In this document: positions 33,028-45,993 of the stretch, in pieces
Numbering within the stretch: position 1 is the stretch's first letter
Layout of the letters: the number at the start of each line of letters is the position of its first letter
Source of the DNA: Epiperipatus broadwayi
Lineage: Eukaryota > Onychophora > Udeonychophora > Euonychophora > Peripatidae
NCBI GenBank assembly: GCA_028023455.1
Contig: JAQFVV010012400.1
Span: forward strand, 10,530,248-10,594,247
Length of the DNA stretch: 64,000 bases
Reading direction: 5' to 3'
The notes under the pieces: generated by a model
What the model saw: only the letters and a program-made list of their open reading frames with translations
The model's database searches: none
Told to the model about the DNA's origin: nothing
Translations under genes and position numbers: made by a program

Positions 33028-33128
33028 TTGCCCATGTGTCATTGCATCAGCCGGGAAGCGAACCTGCTGACCTGGGACAACTGCTGGTAAAGCAGCTGTC
33101 GCTGACCTCTCGACCACCAATGCTTGAC
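33028..33128 (-). mobile_element. tRNA-Val-like SINE, antisense, well preserved
   Basis: The minus strand reads CAAGCATTGGTGGTCGAGAG, GTCAGCGACAGCTGCTTTACC, AGCAGTTGTCCCAGG, AGGTTCGCTTCCCGGCTGATGC and AATGACACATGGG. The ends pair as an acceptor stem (GCATTGG with CCGGCTGATGC, imperfect). The short preceding sequence AAAACAGGCAAAAC...GGTGATCAT (about 32990-33018) is an end fragment of the family A repeat, so the SINE appears to sit beside or in one. Confidence 0.8.
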
Positions 33129-33589
33129 ATAAGAGGTAAAACAAAGATGGAAAATTTCTTGTCCAGCACTTAGAAACATGATAATAAAAGTGGCTTTTTT
33201 TTAGTCTCTTCATGTAGTGAGCTATGTAATGACTTTATTTTTTTATTTATTTGTTCTCTGAATTATTTATGGGTTCACTTTTTTTGAAGAGTTTTTTTAA
33301 ATAAGCCATTATTTAAAACATATCTTCTTATTAAAATGCTGTGCTTAGTAAAACGTTTTTGAGAAAAGAGGTGTAAAACTCATGGAAAAGTGAAATGAAG
33401 ACAAAACTTGAAATTCTAATTCTTGAAACACTATGTGAAAGAAAATATATGGCCAAAAATTTATTAACAAAGATTTGTTGATGTTTTTGTAATATATTGA
33501 GTTTTTTAATCTGTTATACCTTTCTACATAATGTTAATTGGGCACAAAAGAATTTGAAAGTGGTTGTGATGAGTTTTAAATATTCCCCT
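33129..33589. other. AT-rich spacer
   Basis: Nothing recognised. Confidence 0.4.
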
Positions 33590-33710
33590 GCATAGTTTAA
33601 TGCAGTGGACAAGTGTCTGATTTGGGAGCTCAAAGTCCATGGAACTGAGATCAGCTCTGTCACTGCTGCTGTGTGAATTTCTTATGGACTCTTCTGCAAC
33701 TAATAATTCA
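33590..33710 (+). repeat. Possible tRNA-like SINE of another family
   Basis: GTTTAATGCAGTGGACAAGTG, GGGAGCTCAAAGTCCATGGAACTGAGATCAGCTCTGTCACTGCTGCTGTG-type sequence resembles a box A/box B tRNA-like head. It occurs once here, with no visible duplication, so the call is weak. Confidence 0.3.
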
Positions 33711-34454
33711 ATTATTTATTTAGTATAGAGAAATTCCAAGCTTTAAACTTATTTTTCAAAGATCAGTATAATGGAATCACTGAAAAAAAAATTAATTGAC
33801 TAACAATAAAAATGAAAGAAATACCAGTGAAGTAAAAAATATTAACTTTATATCATCAAATAAAATCAGAAGATGTTTGAATATCTTGATTGTTCTGTTA
33901 TTGTTGCTTGTTTACCTTAAGTAGACACTTATTCCTAAGGAGTGAATCCAGCCATTTTCCTTGCTAGAAAAACGTATCCTATATTTTAATTTTTTTTAAA
34001 AACTTCTATTCAAAGAAAAAAATTTGAGTGAAGATACACTTAAAAGCCACTTGAGTACATCAGAAAAACAAAGGCACAAAAATTATTACATTTTTGTAGT
34101 ATTTACTTTGTATTGGTTCTTTTAGGAATAATAATTTGCTCTAGACTGTGTAATTTTAATGCAAGCTTGAGCAATCAATGAGACTTCTTTCTGTCAAATG
34201 ATTTGTGATAATAAAGAGTTTTGATTTGCTCCTATTCATCTAGAAACTATCTTTAATTCTTTCATAATATCAAAATAATTAGTCTGAAATACAAAAATAT
34301 TCTATGGTATATAGTTTTATATACATTTGACATCAGGCCAGAAACTATATTTTAATGATCTCAGATTTATATTATGTGTAAGGTCAAATATATATATATA
34401 TATATGATAATCAAAACAAGTGATAAATTTTGTATTGCCTTTAAGATTGCATTT
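33711..34454. other. AT-rich stretch with no recognised feature
   Basis: Nothing recognised. Confidence 0.4.
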
Positions 34455-34502
34455 TATGATCACTAGATGGAGCTGATTGGTAAGCTCCATCTAGGGATCA
34501 TA
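34455..34502. repeat. Short near-perfect hairpin
   Basis: TATGATCACTAGATGGAGCT (34455-34474) and AGCTCCATCTAGGGATCATA (34483-34502) pair over 20 bases with one mismatch around the loop GATTGGTA. The stem is a little short for a microRNA precursor and no conserved mature sequence is recognised. Confidence 0.8.
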
Positions 34503-37429
34503 TATATTGTGCCATTACAATTTAGTCACTAGCTAAATTTATAGTAATGTGCATGAGAGAAAGTGAACAAAAATCATCATCACATTTTTATATAACCATA
34601 AAAGAAGCTGTAGGGCATCCAAGTTCAAACCCTGCAAGATCCCGTTCTAAAAGCTTTAAACAGAGAGAGAGAGAGTGGGTCAACAATTATATGCTTTATT
34701 TGTTTGTGTGTTTATAGAAAGGTAATACACACATTTAAACTATTTAATATTTAGTTTTTCTGTTAAAAAGAAAAGTTATAACACATACGTATAGGCAATG
34801 TATGTGTAAGTTATTTAATTGTTTTATATTTCAAATATTAAACACTTTAACTTTCTTTAAAACTAACCTATGCCTGATCAATTTTAATATCTTGTTCTGT
34901 TTCTATTTTGCTTTTCTATAATTGTAATTGGGATTTAAAAGCTAAGAATTTAATTTTAAATGTTAGAGTTATAATTTCTGAACTAGCATTTATATTATTA
35001 GTCAGCCAGATTTATAAATGATTGGAATAATGGCAGTGTGTGTGCTTGGATATATTACATACATCAACTACATTTTTATTTATTTATTAAATATTGAAAG
35101 AAAAATAAGAAAATCTGTTAAATTATTTTTTTATTATTCAACAGTTTGTACTAGAAGGGTTAAATCTGTCAAATTATTTTTTTTTGTGCAATTTTGTGTT
35201 AAAAGAGAATATCTGTTGAATGAGATATCTATTTTTGTAGCAGCTTTGTTTTGGTGGATGATTATTTGTTATTTTGAGTTTAAACTTGGTGTGAGGTCTG
35301 ATTTTGAAATTGTCTCACCTAAAGATTAAAGGAAGGAAAATCCAATTTTAAATATTACAGATATATGTGAAAAAAAGACAGAAAAAGGATTGAGTCAGTT
35401 TTTCCTTCCAAACAAAAGTGTCTGGAAAAAACAGGTGTGTGATTTTTTTTTGTGGTCATGGGAAAGGATTAAACTTTTCAGATGAAAAACAATTTAGTTG
35501 AAAATAAATTAGAGATCTAATTAAAACGAATTTGTCCAAAAATAGCAAGTGACGCTATCTCTGATTGGCTTGAGTTGGCTCAAAAATTAAATATAAAAGC
35601 TGTCTGGAAAAATCAGTTGAATTATTATTATTGTGATTATGATTCAGATTATTAGACTATTAAATTGAATACTGAAAATATAAGAAATGACTGGCTAGAA
35701 AAATTATATGTATGTCCCATCTTTGCCTGACCATCTGGGAAGCTGCACATCATATAGGAAAGAAAAGATGTTTTGTCTAAAATAATATTCTACACCTTTC
35801 AACTTCCAGAGAAATAAGATGTTTTTAATAGAAGGAAGAAAGCATTCACCTGCATTCGATGAAAGATGAATTAATCTACTGATAAATATTAATCATCAAG
35901 TCCAATTAATTGTTCCAACAACCGAGTTTAAATCCGGGAAATTTATAATGTGAAAACAATATGAAAGAATAATGCTTGACAGGAAGAGAAGAAAAATTGA
36001 TATAATGATTTCCAAATTATCCACTAAAGCAAATAACCTCAATAGGATCCTCATCATCAAATAATTATATACTTCAAGAAAGTGATTGTTCCAAAGAACA
36101 TGGAAATTGTTGCTGCCAAGTATAGACAGTATACAAGACAAGTGAACCCTTGGATCGGTAATATGACTTTTATATCTATTTTCTTTATGAAATCAGAGTA
36201 TTAATAAAAATTTAGTAATAAAGTGACATATTTTATTTAAAGAACTTTTAAAGACAATTCAGATCGATGGAAACCAAGAATGTCTTAATAATAATAGCTT
36301 TGAACTACATAAATGATTTTGAATGTATCAAAATTTATTTGTTTATTAATTTTACAGTTATGAAATATTAATGTGTAAAATAATTTTTTTTATGGTATTA
36401 TGATTTTAGTTTTAACTAATATATTATTATTATTTTGGGATAAAACACGCACATACATAGTAATATTTTATATGTGTATAATTGTGAGGGAATGTGAAAT
36501 AATAGGTGGTGTTAAAATATTAAATTATTTTGTCTTGAGAAAGTATAGATTTCAGCGCTTAGAAGGGAGGGGGAGATAATGATTTAAAACTCTTTTCTAA
36601 GAACTTGATTTTTCTAATTTCTATTAACATTTTTTTTTAACATTCTACTTACATGTTAGATTTATAAAGTATGTGTGCTAATGAGTGGATAATTTTTTTT
36701 TCTTGAAATACTTTTCTCATGGAGTGAAAATCATGGTCAATGTGACATCCAACTTAATACAAAATACATTTGAAGGGAAAGGGGGAAGAACTTGAAATTA
36801 ATCTGAGGATTGTTATATAATCAATTATTATTATTACTATTATTCATGTCAATTTTCATGTATGGCTAGAAAATTTTATGTATATGTTAGAAATGCAGTA
36901 ATAAATATTAGTTTGTTTTATTAAATGAGGTGTATATATTTCATTAAGTGTAGTCTTTGTTAAGGGTGATCATTCATCATCATCAGTGGTTGAATATCAG
37001 TTATTTAAGATATAAGTAAATATGCTAAAATTAAGCAATAATTATGAATTTCTTTATAAAAATTAGTTTTATGTTTAGGCTTAGTCCTAAAGCTGTGGTT
37101 GAAACCATTGTCATTATCGTTATTATTATCATCGTCATCAACGTTTTAATTAATAAGCTGTTTAACTGTTTAAAGGTCATAAATAAATATTGATTTTATA
37201 ATATTTAGTGATTTCTTAGTATTATTATAACCACATCCCGTCATCTATTTCATGCAAGGATGAGTGAATTGCCATCCTAAATTAGTTATATATAATCTGA
37301 GCTAATAAACTTATAAAAATATTGAAACACATTTGTTGTGCTAAGATCTAAGAAATGATTTATGTCTAATATACTCCACTTTGGTTTAAAGATGTTTTAC
37401 TTTTACCTAAATATTAGTGCATATAGTGA
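34503..37429. other. AT-rich stretch with no recognised gene
   Basis: A frame at 35018-35329 (about 103 codons) contains an internal imperfect DNA duplication (TCTGTTAAATTATTTTTTT / TCTGTCAAATTATTTTTTT) and shows no recognisable domain; I do not call it a gene. A possible box B (AAGTTCAAACCCTGC) lies near 34620, without a box A. Confidence 0.4.
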
Positions 37430-37560
37430 TATGGCTCAAAAAGCAAAATCTCCCATTTTTATTAGAAATAAAGTACCAAAAGGGGATTCAAACCCGGTAC
37501 ATGTGAAAAGGTTATTAGATATAACTGTGTCTAGATTCAGATAATCTAGTGGCACCCTGC
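37430..37560 (-). repeat. Possible tRNA-like repeat with box B
   Basis: The minus strand contains CATGTACCGGGTTTGAATCC (box B-like) preceded by AGACACAGTTATATCTAATA and TGCCACTAGATTATCTGAAT. No second copy is in the window and no target-site duplication was seen. Confidence 0.3.
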
Positions 37561-38275
37561 TAGACCATATTCACTTAGTATTTGTTTAAACATGCACTTA
37601 ACATCAAACCAAGAAATGAAAGTGGATAAGATCTACTGTCTGTATACCTGAGTTATATTTTATTGAATTACTAGTGTACTCACCTCACATGATTTCATAT
37701 ACCTGAGTTATAATACTTGTTATTAATAATTTGCTTATAATTATTGATAGTGGGATATCTTGAGAAATCTAATGATAGAAATATGTTTCATTTCATCCAA
37801 TGACCCGTAATATGATAGATAACTCAGTCTGATCTTTGGTTTAATAGCCACTACTCATGTTAAATAATTCTTCTCTTTTGATATAAAATCTACAATGCAT
37901 TTTTCGTTTATTGAGCTAGATATTTATATTGGAAGCTTTTTGAAATAAAATAAATATTTATATTTGAATCATTTCTTGATTAAATAATATACTTGATCCA
38001 GTTGATCCTCTTCATTAAGTTAAGCTGAATATAATAATATACTGAATATTTTGGATTCATAATTTTTTAATAATATTTGACATTTCATGATCATTTAATC
38101 AATATCTTTTGATCTAAACCTTAATTTTATTACAATGGATCTTTAATCTAGTTTATTTAAGTTACAATGATACTTTTGATCAGTTTATTAATGTTTGTAA
38201 TACTTGAATATTTGAGATTTTAATAATGTTTGAATTCTGACATTTCATAATTACTTTAATAGACCAGATCTCATT
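37561..38275. other. AT-rich stretch with no recognised feature
   Basis: Contains scattered short near-repeats of the type CTTGATCCAGTTGATC / TTTTGATCAGTTTATT, but no clear unit. Confidence 0.35.
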
Positions 38276-38301
38276 TTGTTACACTGGATCTGTGATCGAC
38301 C

Positions 38302-38393
38302 TTTAATTTTGTTACAATATATATATATATATATAGGATAGTTATGTGGATATATTTAATTTTGTTACAATATATATATATATATATAATTAG
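38302..38393 (+). repeat. Tandem duplication with (AT)n
   Basis: TTTAATTTTGTTACAATATATATATATATATA at about 38302-38334 is repeated at about 38356-38388, separated by GGATAGTTATGTGGATATA. Confidence 0.8.
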
Positions 38394-39290
38394 TTAAACC
38401 TGAGGTCATTAAAATGTAGAGTTACTGATATCCCTAATTACTGACTAGCTTTAAATCAGTATATTTATACACTGGCTTCTGTTCAAAGACTTATTTCATA
38501 ATTTGATAGCATAAAATAGTTAAAGATAGGATAGCTAATAGAATGTGAAAGTGGATTAGATACAAATGGCTCACTGACAAAGTCATCAACTAGCTAAAGA
38601 TACTAAAATAATAATCCTACCATACAGTGTTCATTGATTATTCAAACCTACAATAGTTGACTCTGGAGTGGAGAAAATAAAGTAAATTACTGTTCTTAAA
38701 AGAATATGTTGAATACACTCCAGAAAATTAGATTATGCTTTCTTTTGTAATAAAATTTTTATTATTCCTTGATACTTATTATGAATATACAAATATTTTT
38801 TTAAATAATTTACATATTCATTGCTTTGTGTGAAAGATAATCTATTATGAGTGAAGATAGATTGACAATTCTAGTCATACTGTTTGTAAACATGGATATG
38901 CAAAAAAGATTCATTTAATTAAGCCAGTGGCATTACTGTAAATTTAAGACTTGTATTATAATCATCACTGTAGTAAGCCAATGTTTAGTATAAAAGTTAA
39001 TTGTTGATGTTTTTAACTCTCATTTCAAAAATTATATTAATTCAATTAACATATATATTCAATCATTTCTTTTTCTAAATGGCAAGAATATATATTTAAA
39101 GTTCAATTAAATAAATTTTTCATAATCTCTTTTTCATATAATATTATTAATTATTTCATGATTATTACTGAAAACAATTTTATTCTATGGAGTGAGAATA
39201 ATGGAAACTAAAACAAAAACTTATGTGACAACAATATAGGTTTTAATGAACTTCAATGGGTGAAAAAATTTTTGGAAAAAAAATCATATA
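38394..39290. other. AT-rich stretch with no recognised feature
   Basis: No gene or repeat recognised. Confidence 0.4.
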
Positions 39291-40390
39291 CACCTGGGTT
39301 TTGTTTTACGCGATAGATAGGTTCCTCAGAAAATACGCGCAAACAAAATCACACAAAAATAGACGTAACTTACCTTAAATAAGGGAGGATACGGACTGTG
39401 ATTTTTCAAAAATCGCATAAAAGCAAAGCACCAACATAAAATTACTTTAAAATTCATGCAAAAAAAAAAAATAAGGAAATAAAATATGACTAATAAAAAT
39501 TTTCAAATTTGAAAAAAATTGATACAAGACAAACTTTTTTTAACTATAATATTTAATTTTATTCAAAACAATATATTTTTATGCATAATTTACATTTTTT
39601 ATACATGTTTTAATTATTATCGCTATTTGCCGATAAACAGGTTCGTTTGCAAACTGGTAAACAATCAGATTCTTCACAAGAGAAAATACAACTAGCACCA
39701 ACGTCACTCTCATGTTGTGTTAATGGTTTTCTGATGACAACGTAATTAGTAATTAATCTTTGAGATGATGATTTTATTAATTGTTTATGAAACTAACAAC
39801 TAAAAATTAAATTCTTATTTTTGTCTTTAATTTTTTAATTTTCAATTCCGTTTAAAAATCAAATTTCACATCACATTAATTTCAAGTCGCTGTAAGTAAT
39901 TTTTAAATTGTTAATTACAATTAAAAATTAGATTTTAATTTTTAATTGTCAAATTTAATTGTGCCCACTGCTATTACTCACCTTTTAAAAATAAATTTGT
40001 GGACACTAAATGATTAATAATTGATTACGTTCTTTTTTGAAAAGCAAAAACAGAATGTGATTTAAAATGCAAAATTAACACGCGCAATGTTTGAACAAAT
40101 TTACATTATAATCTTGTAAAATTTAATATGTGTATACATAAAATGTGGAAATCATGATTTTAATTTCATTATCGCATAAAATCTTACTATTATAAAGCAC
40201 TGAAAATATTAAAATTACTAAGATGAAAGTCGAATTCCAATAATGTGCTATTACTTTTATTATAACGTAAGTGCGCGAAATTTATTATTTAAAGTAATAG
40301 CACATTATCGGAGTTCTACTTTCGGTGAAACATGAATCACGTAACTTCAAAATCGTGTTAAATAAGTCCACATAAAAAGAGACCCAGGTG
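39291..40390. mobile_element. pogo/Tigger-like DNA transposon, 1.1 kb, TA-flanked
   Basis: CACCTGGGTTTTGTTTTACG (39291) and its inverted counterpart ending AGACCCAGGTG (40390) form terminal inverted repeats. TA flanks both sides (39289-39290 and 40391-40392), the target-site signature of Tc1/mariner/pogo elements. The left subterminal part (ACGCGATAGATAGGTTCCTC, ACGCGCAAACAAAATC) resembles the ends of Tigger elements. A short minus-strand frame near 39620-39770 reads LITNYVVIRKPLTQHESDVG and continues to a stop; it may be the last part of a transposase. An internal hairpin lies at 40229-40317 (TAATGTGCTATTACTTTT paired with AAAGTAATAGCACATTAT). It lacks a full transposase, so it is a deleted, non-autonomous copy. 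Confidence 0.78.
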
Positions 40391-40392
40391 TA

Positions 40393-41559
40393 TCAAGATA
40401 GGAAGGAGTAAACATTTTTAACAAAATATCTGAAATTGTCAAATAAAAAAATCCTCACTGAGTAGGGAAAAATTAAAACAAAATATTTGCCTTACAAATC
40501 AGACCCTCTAATTATACCATTTTATTGTGCTATAATTGCAATTAAAGGAATATTATTAAGTTACCATGTTAATGGGTTCATCATCAATGGACTTTTTTAA
40601 AATTCCCATTAAAATAAGAACCCCATGTATATCCTTTTTTGGTCACTAAATTTTCTATAGCAGGGGTTGTAAACCTTATTTTATCTATTGTTCATATTTG
40701 TACTCTTGTTAAAAGCATAATTTCCCTATTGACCACCAATGCCCAAATAACTTTAATTAATGCTTTATTTAATAGTATTTTGTGACATATTGAAAGCTGT
40801 GTGTTTTTTACAGATTAGATAAACCCCATTTGCAGATATTTCTTTTTTTGAGACATGGGTTAAAATTAGTTAAAATATTATAACTTTTTACAAACAGGTT
40901 TAAGATCACACTCAATCAACTAACATCAAATATTCATGGGCCACCCTACATAGAGGTGGACCACATGGTTGTTACAAGCTGTTTGACTGTTGTTACAGAT
41001 CATGCATACAGAGTCACAGAGCTCATTGGTTGTTTTTTTTTGTATTGCTGACCAAAAGCATAATTACAAACCATATATGAATGTCAATATTGAAAGTGGA
41101 ACCTTTATAAATTTATCAAGTTAGCATATTTCACGAGAGGCATGCACAACTCTGCAAAAAAATTTAAACACCTCTTGCACATCTATAGTAATCTATGGTC
41201 TTTTTAACTCACTTGTGGGCAATAGGGGCCATGCTGGCAAACCTGAGTCTATAGTAGTTCAAATTTAACACTATGGTTAATAAATTATTTGAAAAGAATA
41301 TAAAGAACTGTAAAGTTTAAACAACTTAAGGAATGCCCCTAGAGAATACTATGGATCAGTTGATATTGTAAACAACTAAATGATAAGAACATTGAATTTA
41401 CATATGTAAGGAATGGATTTTTAAAAATTTTCAATACATATGGAAATAATGTAAAAAGATTAGAAGTTATCACTAAATAGGACTTCATATAATGTAAAGT
41501 AGTAGGAGTATAAGATTATGGAGCATAAGGTTCCTAGATTAATTCCAAGTTAAAAAGGC
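40393..41559. other. AT-rich stretch; possible hAT-like end near 40660
   Basis: CAGGGGTTGTAAACCTTATT at about 40661 is reminiscent of hAT termini. A matching right end with an 8-bp duplication is not convincing (CTATAG flanks both 40655-40660 and about 41250). No ORF seen. Confidence 0.3.
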
Positions 41560-41875
41560 TAAACTCTCTATATGTATTGCCACTCAGTGCAAGCCAGAGT
41601 AATCAATGGATGCCAGAAGGCTTGTGCATAAAATCCCCATCTAGTGCCTACTCATCCAATATCCCCAGACTAGTTTCTGGCTTGTGGCCTTTGTCAGTAA
41701 GGAGCCTTGGATCTGAGAGCACTGCACCTAGATATTAGGATCTAATGCAACCCTCCAGCAGCTACCTTTTATCTCTACTTAACTACAAAACTATGAGACT
41801 TAAATTGAAAACACCATGATATTTTCAATCCAAACTCATTAGTTTATATAGTCATATAGGTCTAAACTCAGTTCA
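41560..41875 (-). repeat. Family A repeat, single arm plus loop
   Basis: Matches the left arm and loop of 23567-24046. The hammerhead position on the minus strand (about 41661-41704) reads CTTA, CTGACAA, AGGCC-ACAA-GCC-A, GAAAC-TA-GTC, TGGGGA. G8 has become A, so it should be inactive. The right arm is missing. Confidence 0.65.
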
Positions 41876-41953
41876 GTACCTATACATTTTGGTGTCTTGG
41901 TTTTTTTAATAACCATAGCCACCATACCCTATTAGGCAGGATTGATTTTAAGA

Positions 41954-42262
41954 CAATAAACATCACATGATCACCATTTTCTATGCTTGTGCATAACTGT
42001 TATTAAAACAGGCAAAACTGTTTATATGTATTGCTACTCACAGCAAGCCAAAGTAATCAAAGGATGCCAGAAAACTTGTGCATAAAATCCCTATCTAGTG
42101 CCTACTCATCCAATATCCCTAGAGTCGTTTCTGGCTTATAACCTTCATCAGTGGGAGCCTTGGATCTGAAAGTGCTGAGTGACAATATGTATAGAGAGTT
42201 TTGCCTGTTTTAATAACAGTTATGAGCAAGCATAGGAAATGATGATCATGTGATGTTTATTG
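41954..42262. mobile_element. Family A element with complete 20-bp inverted ends
   Basis: CAATAAACATCACATGATCA (41954-41973) is the exact reverse complement of 42243-42262. Between them lie the family A left part (GGCAAAACTGTTTATATGTATTGC ...), a damaged hammerhead on the minus strand at about 42118-42160 (CTGATGA and GAAAC kept; stem III and the GUC region changed to GA-CTC) and a very short right arm. It shows where the full left end of the family lies, beyond the truncated copies at 22310 and 23567. Confidence 0.75.
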
Positions 42263-42484
42263 GATTAATTCAAGTTCTGGCATTTTTGGCAATCATATTT
42301 CTTATGAACTCTTGATTAATAAAGCCATTTGATTATTTATTTATGAAGTTTAAAGGATAATATTTTTTATTTGGTTTCAAAAATTATTTTAATCATACTA
42401 GTAATATTTGGACTAACTGACATATGGAAAAATTATATATATATGAAAATAATCCCATTGGTAATGCTAAAGTGAAATTAATAT
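42263..42484. other. AT-rich spacer
   Basis: Nothing recognised. Confidence 0.4.
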
Positions 42485-42659
42485 CATGGTTAAGAAATCT
42501 AGTACCACTCTCTTGTGAAATAAATATATTAGAATCCATATTTCAAAATAGCTAGTCATTTAAACTTTATAAATAAGTCATTTTGATGCTAGCTATTTTG
42601 AAATATGAACTCTAATATATTTACTTTACAAGAGGGCAGTGCTGGATTACTTAACCATG
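42485..42659. repeat. 175-bp MITE-like palindrome
   Basis: Arms 42485-42555 and 42589-42659 are inverted repeats from CATGGTTAAG to CTTAACCATG with few mismatches, around a 33-base spacer. No coding sequence and no ribozyme motif. The family is unknown to me. Confidence 0.85.
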
Positions 42660-45600
42660 TGGGGTGATTTGTTACATATATAGCTTATACTAATATTCAG
42701 TGTAAAATATTTAAAACTAATCTCTCTAAATATACTTACATTTCAACATAAACTGTATTATGTTAAGTGCTTTGGGTGAAATGTATATATAGTAAGAGAA
42801 ACTGGTCTGAAAAATTTTATACTGAAAGAACAAATCAAAATTTATAATAAATATTATATGAGCAATAACAAACCTGAAAGAATTGTTTGCAAATATTTAT
42901 CAGGAACACTAATAAATTTATTGTATATATATATATTAGGAAACAGGTTTTCGGGAATAACCATGTTTAATAAAATAAAATAAATTTACTAATGTTTCGA
43001 TAAGATAGCACTTACACTCAAGTGGATAAAAATATAGTAACAACAATATGGTTATAATAGATAGAATTGTTTCACATGGTTATGGCATCACATGGCTGTT
43101 GAATAATTTGATTTATATTTAGCTGTATTTTTTTAAATTTGTATTAAGAAATTCTTTCAAATTGTTGGTAATTTTATTGGTTTGTCAATCTTATTAAAAT
43201 TTCTGTAGTTTTCCTAAATACTCTATTGGTCATGGTTATTGCTTTGTGGATATTATTTTAGTATTTGTGAAGTCTAAGTGGTTGCCAGTATCATACCCAC
43301 ATGCAATAACTATAAACAAAAAGCATTTAGAGAAGCTATAGAAATTTTTAAAAATACAAATTGCATTAATAAATGTAACAAACCAATAAAATTACCAACT
43401 ATTTGGAAAAGTTTTTTAAAGCTAATAAATGTAAAAAATATTGCTAAATGTAAATCAAACTGTTTAACAATCATGTAACATAATGACCATATGAAACAAT
43501 TCTATCTATTATAACTATATGATTATTATTATATTCCTTTATCTAGTTGAGGATAAGTGCTATCATATTGAAATGTCAGTACATTTATTTTATTTTATTA
43601 CACACAATTATTCATGAAAACATGTTTCATAAAATATATCTTACCCATGAAATCATTCATTTCAACATATATATATAATATTTACTATCTTTTCTAATGC
43701 TAATTATTACATTGTAAAATAAATATCTCTCCAATAATTCTATTTTCCAGTCTATAGTTTATCTTCTCAACATCACTCAAAAAAACTTCCTTATTTTACT
43801 CCTTGATCTCACAATATTTTAGAACTCTAACTACATTCTGAAATCCAATTTTAAGACTTCAGTTGTTAATCTATTGCTACATCATTCTAGTGTCATATAA
43901 ATGAATATGATATAGAGAAGTTATTCATCAGAGAAATGAATAAAATTTGGTATTATCTTTATTTTGCAATATACTGATATGGTTGACATAATAACTCCAT
44001 TTTAATTTGTTCAGATCATCATTTAATGTTTAAATGAGATCCCCCCCCCCATTTTTTAGCTTTTTGAATTCACCATTCTAAAGTGTGCAGAAATGAGAAG
44101 AAAAAACAACAATATTGGTCTAATATTCAAAGATCAGTTGATAACCAAGCATCAAATGTCAAGTTAAGACAAATTGGATATCAAAGCAGAAATGGGAATT
44201 CTTAGATCTATAACTGGTTTAAATCATGCAGTTAAAATGACAATTGAATAATTCAGATCTATTTGTCAAAAGTTATAATCATACCCCTTTTTCTTCTTAT
44301 TATTATTAATAATGTATTTATGCATATATTTTTCACACTAATTAAGTATTACTTATATATTCATTTTCTTTACAACAAAGCTTAGTTTATTTTATGATTC
44401 AATTTTTTCCACATATATATTAGTCTACAATTCTTTCAGTGCTTCAACCATAATTTATAGTCATTTTCAAGGTATATTTTCAATTACTTTTACGATATAA
44501 ATAAATAATTGGAAATAGATATTGACAAAGATTATAGAATATGGGCAATATGAGTAAATGAATATATGAACTATAATTTTTATATATATATTGCAAATAA
44601 TGGGTCAATTTTGACAGAAAAAAAAAGAAGTCATATATTATTCCAAATATTTATATATTTAATCTTTTTTATTGTAAAGTGCATGGATGATTTAGTATTA
44701 TATGGTTTTTATATATTTGTGAATAGGTGTTTAATATAAAACCATGTGCCTATTTTTTTTTTTTAGTTTTTCTCACTTTTCTATATACGCATGTAAAAAT
44801 ATAATATATATGTATAGACCGTAGATAATATATATATTTTCTTTAAAAAGCTCAACTTTCTATTCCTTTTCTTTTGAATTATAGATTAAAACATTTGTGT
44901 GGATATTTATCTCTACAACAATAAGGTTTTGTCATTTTTGAAGCTTTGTTTATTTATTTATTTTTAAATATAAAAATATTATTTTTGCGAATATTTTGTT
45001 TACAATTTCAAAAAATTTATATATTTTTAACATCATTCCAAGCGTCACATTGCTACCAGATGATGTTTCACCCCACCCACCCGCTCCTTTTCCATTAATT
45101 CCCGTTATATTTAGGCAAGTCTTGAAATTAACAGAAGGAGCTGCGAGCTTGTTTTTCTCGAAACATCACTGCCATTAATAAGAGGAGAAACTCTGTGATC
45201 AGGTCCTGAAAGATCTTGAAGATTGACATGGAAAAAAAAAAGGTCTTTTTCCACATGTGTGATTAAATTATAAAAAACAACTTTCGATTTAGTTTTTTTT
45301 TTTTTAATCCTTTTTTGGCATTAAAATGACAGATTTGGTTATTGATACTAGTAATCAACTTTTTTTAAGATTTTTTTAAAAAATAATCTCTTAAACTTTG
45401 AAATTGAAAAAAAAAAAAAAAAACACTTTTATTTATATGGTTTGAGTTTGATGCAATTACACATTTAAAATCTTTTAAATATAACAGATGTATATAATAA
45501 TTTAGCTTCAAAGTTTGTTAGGTTAAAAGTCAAATCTACTTTAAATTGAATTGTAGTATTTACTGATGTCAATAGATGGCATTTTAATCTCCTTCAAATC

Positions 45601-45919
45601 GATTTGGATTTTAATTTGAACTTTTAAAAACTAAAATAAAAATGTACAATAATACGAATAAAATTGCTATTAATTAATAATAAAAATATAATATTTTTTT
45701 CTTTAAATGTAGTTCACGTTAACCATATATATTTTTGGAATATATTTGTATGACTTTGAGCCTTAAGGAATTTATTTGGGAAAACTCTTAAAATATCCAC
45801 TGCATATTTCCGGTCGTTATAGTTGTTATTACTATATGATTATTCACATAATAACTGAAATACAGGCTTATTATATACCTATATCAATGTACGTAATATA
45901 TAGGGTATATGAGCACAGA
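42660..45919. other. Long AT-rich stretch with no recognised gene
   Basis: Only short frames. A block at about 45030-45230 is less AT-rich (CACCCCACCCACCCGCTCC) and looks unique; I cannot assign a role. Poly(C) at 44041-44050. Confidence 0.4.
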
Positions 45920-45993
45920 CTTTCACACCACCCACCACTCTATCTCCTATCACTGATACAATTCAACACATATATGTCAAAAAGATAAATAAT

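Noticed and set aside
35018-35329. 103-codon ORF with hydrophobic segments
   Set aside because: Contains an internal DNA duplication, is extremely T-rich, and no family is recognisable; hydrophobicity is expected from T-rich codons.
36960-37000. CACTGATGATGATGAATG on the minus strand as a hammerhead core
   Set aside because: It is part of a TCA-rich simple repeat with no GAAA and no pairing stems.
40655-41256. Possible hAT element starting CAGGGGTTGTAAACC
   Set aside because: The proposed right end (GGCAAACCTGA) matches poorly and the flanking repeat is only 6 bases (CTATAG).
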